Source of the DNA: Nitrospirota bacterium
GTDB lineage: Bacteria; Nitrospirota; Nitrospiria; Nitrospirales; UBA8639
Length of the DNA stretch: 10,364 bases
Assembly: GCA_020348185.1 (NCBI GenBank)
Contig: CP070743.1
Coordinates: 2,073,393-2,083,756 of the forward strand
Reading direction: 5' to 3'
The notes beneath the pieces are model-generated. The model had not been told where the DNA came from. It ran no database searches and worked only from the letters and a program-made list of their open reading frames with translations. How positions within the stretch are numbered: the first letter of the stretch is position 1; every line of letters begins with the position of its first letter. A program made the position numbers and the translations under genes. Positions 7,138 through 10,364 of the stretch are shown in pieces.

Positions 7138-7619
7138 GCCTTCATCCTAGGCTGGGATGGAAAAACCGTGGCCACTTTTTTCTCCAAGGTTCCTGACAAG
7201 AGGTCATTGGAGGATGCCGGGTCAATAGAGTGGACGGTGAGTTCGTTGGGTGATACCTCCACGGTGATGGTTCCCGGTGTTAACGTAATCGAGTTCCCTA
7301 ATAAGACGACGGCGGCGTGATGAGGCAAGGAGGTTTGGTGTCCGAACAGTTGTGGATCGATCGGCAATTTGGGGTCCAGGATCAGACGGACCATGTGAAT
7401 ACTACTGGCAAGGATTCGTGAAAACAGCCAGGGAACATAGGTCAGAACCCCCACCCACGAAACTCTCATCTTGTCTCCCGTTAAGGGCCAGGTATTTAAC
7501 CAGGCAATGCCCAGGGATAGGCCCAACCCGATCGTGAGATGCAAAAAATTAAATTTCCCTGAGAGTGCCATCCAGATCAGAAAAAACAGAGCCGTTTTCA
7601 GAAGAATTCGCCCAGTCAT
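7134..7619 (-). CDS. mrpE: MrpE/MnhE-type subunit
   Basis: A 161-residue member of the MnhE family (MbhA in archaeal hydrogenases). Two closely spaced N-terminal hydrophobic segments (about residues 5-20 and 25-41) and a third around 56-72 anchor it. The cytoplasmic half holds the diagnostic LGNSITLTPGTITVEV (107-122) and a short beta-rich tail with LTVHSIDPASS. The length equals that of typical MrpE. The ATG at 7619 overlaps the dabA stop as ATGA and has GGGAG seven bases upstream, so translation is probably coupled to dabA. That overlap is the strongest evidence in the window that dabA and the Mrp-type genes form one functional unit. Confidence 0.93.
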   Translation of the reverse strand: MTGRILLKTALFFLIWMALSGKFNFLHLTIGLGLSLGIAWLNTWPLTGDKMRVSWVGVLTYVPWLFSRILASSIHMVRLILDPKLPIDPQLFGHQTSLPHHAAVVLLGNSITLTPGTITVEVSPNELTVHSIDPASSNDLLSGTLEKKVATVFPSQPRMKA

Positions 7620-10321
7620 CCTTGAGCTCCCACCGGTTCATCGGCCGGTTCATCGGAATGAATCACCAATGCCTTCCAGTTACCTCCCGGAATATATTGA
7701 TGGAACGCGCCCGACTGGGGTTCCAGGGCCACGAGATGAATCCATTGATTATTAACAAAATATTGGAGAATCGTGTGTCGTTGGATTATTTCACTGATTC
7801 GGCTTGTCGGGGCCTGGATAATCACGGTTAGCCGCAGGGGTTCATGGTAGAGCCTTTTCCCATCCCGGACGGCTTGAATGGGGAGTCCGCTTAGGAAGTC
7901 CGATTGGCTGCCAGCCATCACCCCTATCCCACTGACGACGTTATGCAAGACTTTGCTTCCGCTGCCGTATACCCAAGGGTCCACCGCGGAAAAATAGTAT
8001 TGGAGGTTGATCCATTCCGCGACGACCATTGGAGCCGTCATAATGGTTTCGAGCACTTTTCCTGACTCGTCATCCTCGGCAATGTAATTATGGAGGAATG
8101 TCCTGCCTTCCAGGTTGGCCCCTTTGGTGACAGATCGTTTTCCGATAATAAAAGCCGCATTACCTGAAAGCCCCCATTCTGGCCGCACCTGTGACCAGTC
8201 CACACTTCGGGTCTGGTTATGGGCTTTTGACGAGGTGGGCGGTATCTCGGCAGGAGCGCCTGGCAAACGCTGGCATCGTTCCTGCGCCAGACCCAGTTCG
8301 GCTTTTTTAAAATCTTCTTTGAGCCGGGCTAAATCAGGTTTATGGGTTTCGGGGAGATCTTCTAAGTCAAAAAAGTGCACCTGGTCGGTGGTCGTGTTGT
8401 GTTCTCCCGGTAGAAACCACGTATCCTCGGGCATTTCGATTCCCCGGTTCTTCAACTCCTCACGGACTTCCGGTTTATTAGCCATGGCGGCTAGGACTCG
8501 GGCATTCGGTCCACCATGATTCCCCCCGCAGGCGCCGCAGTCGTACCCCGAACCGTAAGGGTTATTTTCCGTTGTGCTGCCGTGACCGCACACAAGGACC
8601 AACCTTGCAAAATTTTTTGTCAACCCCATCACCTTTAAACATCTTTCGATGTTGAAGGCTTGCTCGGTCGGGGTAAATCCTTGTGTGGTGAACCAATCGA
8701 ATTGAACATCGCGGGCATCAACGTTTAACCCTAATTCCTCCCGAAGATTCTTCACCAATGCTTCAAATTGGTCAGCAGATAACCCGAGATCCTTGGCAAG
8801 TGGTTGAGGAAGGCCTTCGGTTCCGTTTGCTGGTTTATGCAAGGCCGGACTGAGGGCGGTCAGTCGTAGAGCCTCAACAGTGAGATGGGTTAATCGAGAA
8901 GCCAGATGACTCCAAGTCGGAGACTGTCGAAGAAATTTCTTCAGCTTCAAACGTTCTTCCCGTACCAGGCGATCGATGGCTTCTTGCTCAGACAATTTTT
9001 CAACGGGAATGCGAGATGGGACGGCCGGTCGTAAACGGTCAGCTAGCCATGTGGTGAACCGGCGATACCAGGAAGGAATAATGGTTTTTCCGAAAAGGGT
9101 GAGCGCGTACAAGCCGCCGAGGATGTCGATGAGCATCAAGGATGCGATCGGATGACTCTTGAGGTCATGAAACAGGTGATGGCCGAGGTGGGTCCATTTT
9201 AATCCCCGGTCATAGCTTCGTAATGTTTCATCATTTCCGCTTCTGGGACTTTCACGAACGACATTTTTCGGTTTGATCAGCACCGGGCAGAGTAATTGAT
9301 CCACTTCGGTTCCCATGCCACGGTAGGTTATGGGGATTCCAAAAAATCCGGCAAAGCCGATGGTGTCATACGGCCCCTGGGCTTCGAGATGTCGCCGAAG
9401 AGGCTCGGACCGCACGTCGATGCAAAACACCGCCTGGGCCTGCGGTCGGGTTTCCGAAGATGGAAGCGATGAATCACGTGATGGGGCCTGGAGGGCTGAT
9501 AATTTTGAAAGCAATTGTTGCCGGTAATGTTCTTCATAGGCCTCCTGCCAGACAAGACCATGCCGGTCGTCAGGAAATTGATTCAGCCAATCAAAGACCT
9601 TTTGGATGTCGGGCCCCGGGAGCTCCTGGATATCCTCGGGAAATAATTCGAGGAACTGGGCTAGTTCAAATAACCGCCAGGCGTCGTGACACACAATGGC
9701 CAGCGTTTCATTAGCATGAGCGTCCGATAGTCCCAGGGTATCCTGAAAGGTTCGCCAATGATGTTGAAAATAGCTTTCCAGGGTAGGAAGGGTGCCTTCG
9801 ATTCCCCATTTACGCTGGCAAACCTCATGGACAAGCTCCGCTTCATAAAACAGGCGAACGGCCAAATATTTCACCGGATTGATCGGTTGCCGTTTTTGCC
9901 AGGGGTATTCCGGTTCGTTGCTTCGCCATCGAATGTACCCAACCCACCCAGGTAAATGGGCCAGATGTCTTGTCAGGTATTCCTCCCATTGATCTCTGGG
10001 AATTTTCATTCTATTTAGACTGAAGGCGATGGCATCTTCCGGATGATCCGGGAGTAATTTGATGTGTTTGGTCATATCGGGAATTCCGGTGAATACACCG
10101 GAATAATCACGAGATGCCAGTTCCCGCCAGGCTCGATAAAACCCCTGTTCCCGTTCGGGCATGGACCAGCTCGAAAGGCCCTCATCGACGAAAGCGCTAC
10201 ACCACTGGATCATGTATTCATTAATCTTGTCCACGACGTCTTCGCCGGACAGCCGGCTCACCCAGGAGGACATGGAATGGATAAATCCCAGTGAGAGCGG
10301 GCTAGGCGGTTCCTTGGACAT
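7616..10321 (-). CDS. dabA: DabA-type inorganic carbon accumulation protein (DUF2309)
   Basis: A 901-residue protein of the DUF2309/DabA/MpsB family. These proteins resemble beta-carbonic anhydrases and, with a NuoL-like membrane partner, accumulate dissolved inorganic carbon by energy-coupled CO2 hydration. The four zinc ligands known from Halothiobacillus DabA have clear counterparts: Cys300 and Asp302 in VFCIDVRSEPLRRHLE, His580 in VLVCGHGST, and Cys595 in YGSGYDCGACGGNHGGPNAR. The C-x-D and H-(14)-C spacings match the family. Other conserved blocks are GFAGFFGIP (322-330), DPWVYGSGSKVLHNVVSGIG (781-800) and GLPIQAVRDGKRLYHEPLRL (812-831). Residues 390-421 are hydrophobic and could touch the membrane. 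No signal peptide is seen, so it is cytoplasmic and probably membrane-associated. The ATG at 10321 has no clear ribosome site and the frame stays open to the window edge, so the true start may lie outside. It leads the cluster as seen and overlaps mrpE. Confidence 0.93.
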   Translation of the reverse strand: MSKEPPSPLSLGFIHSMSSWVSRLSGEDVVDKINEYMIQWCSAFVDEGLSSWSMPEREQGFYRAWRELASRDYSGVFTGIPDMTKHIKLLPDHPEDAIAFSLNRMKIPRDQWEEYLTRHLAHLPGWVGYIRWRSNEPEYPWQKRQPINPVKYLAVRLFYEAELVHEVCQRKWGIEGTLPTLESYFQHHWRTFQDTLGLSDAHANETLAIVCHDAWRLFELAQFLELFPEDIQELPGPDIQKVFDWLNQFPDDRHGLVWQEAYEEHYRQQLLSKLSALQAPSRDSSLPSSETRPQAQAVFCIDVRSEPLRRHLEAQGPYDTIGFAGFFGIPITYRGMGTEVDQLLCPVLIKPKNVVRESPRSGNDETLRSYDRGLKWTHLGHHLFHDLKSHPIASLMLIDILGGLYALTLFGKTIIPSWYRRFTTWLADRLRPAVPSRIPVEKLSEQEAIDRLVREERLKLKKFLRQSPTWSHLASRLTHLTVEALRLTALSPALHKPANGTEGLPQPLAKDLGLSADQFEALVKNLREELGLNVDARDVQFDWFTTQGFTPTEQAFNIERCLKVMGLTKNFARLVLVCGHGSTTENNPYGSGYDCGACGGNHGGPNARVLAAMANKPEVREELKNRGIEMPEDTWFLPGEHNTTTDQVHFFDLEDLPETHKPDLARLKEDFKKAELGLAQERCQRLPGAPAEIPPTSSKAHNQTRSVDWSQVRPEWGLSGNAAFIIGKRSVTKGANLEGRTFLHNYIAEDDESGKVLETIMTAPMVVAEWINLQYYFSAVDPWVYGSGSKVLHNVVSGIGVMAGSQSDFLSGLPIQAVRDGKRLYHEPLRLTVIIQAPTSRISEIIQRHTILQYFVNNQWIHLVALEPQSGAFHQYIPGGNWKALVIHSDEPADEPVGAQG
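7633..7656. repeat. Perfect 12-base tandem duplication in the dabA 3' end
   Basis: CCGGTTCATCGG occurs twice in a row. On the minus strand it encodes the tail residues DEPADEP in the last dozen codons of dabA. It keeps the frame and lies just upstream of the mrpE start at 7619, so copy-number change would shift the spacing to no regulatory element I can see. Confidence 0.85.
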
Positions 10322-10364
10322 TCGGACTTTCGGAGTCGCGGGTTTGGTTAGGAGGACCCTGAGT
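10322..10364 (-). other. Open in-frame sequence upstream of the dabA ATG
   Basis: These 43 bases contain no stop codon in the dabA frame (reading LRVLLTKPATPKVR just before the Met) and no in-frame ATG, GTG or TTG. They may be an untranslated leader, or dabA may begin further upstream outside the window. No promoter can be recognised in so short a stretch. Confidence 0.4.

Noticed and set aside
8115..8519. 134-codon plus-strand open frame inside dabA
   Set aside because: It is antisense to the zinc-site and C-terminal half of DabA and reads as a Ser/Arg-rich shadow with no domain or ribosome site.

Overview
The window is one densely packed minus-strand gene cluster of ten protein genes. Read 5'->3' on the minus strand, it holds a DabA/DUF2309 protein, then Mrp/Mnh-type subunits in the order E, F, G, a free-standing MrpA C-terminal-like protein (DUF4040/MbhE), B, C and D. 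A NuoL-type and a NuoM-type antiporter-like subunit follow, and the NuoM gene runs off the left edge of the window. I see no RNA gene, insertion sequence, CRISPR array or terminator, and no gene-free stretch longer than 44 bases.

The likely host is an autotrophic, chemolithotrophic bacterium. DabA-type proteins supply inorganic carbon, base composition is near 50% GC by eye, and the mix of complex I-like and Mrp-like parts recalls Nitrospirota, perhaps a marine-type Nitrospira. That placement comes from recollection of the families and needs a database search to confirm.

The working model is a membrane-embedded, ion-translocating assembly. DabA is the cytoplasmic zinc protein, related to beta-carbonic anhydrases, that would hydrate CO2. 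In known systems (DabAB of Halothiobacillus, MpsAB of Staphylococcus) it pairs with a single NuoL-like membrane subunit. Here it is followed by a full set of Mrp-type small subunits plus three large antiporter-like subunits (MrpD, NuoL, NuoM). The E-F-G-A'-B-C-D order matches the membrane half of archaeal Mbh-type respiratory hydrogenases rather than the A-to-G order of classical Mrp operons. No hydrogenase or NADH-dehydrogenase peripheral-arm gene lies in the window.

The most striking feature is in the NuoL-type protein. Its C-terminal lateral-helix region holds four consecutive repeats of exactly 27 residues, with a W-x-W-x-x-x-D-[IM] core and, in the first three, I-D-R. This suggests a greatly lengthened lateral helix able to clamp an unusually long row of antiporter subunits. 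Five junctions have a 4-base ATGA start/stop overlap, so much of the cluster is probably translationally coupled.
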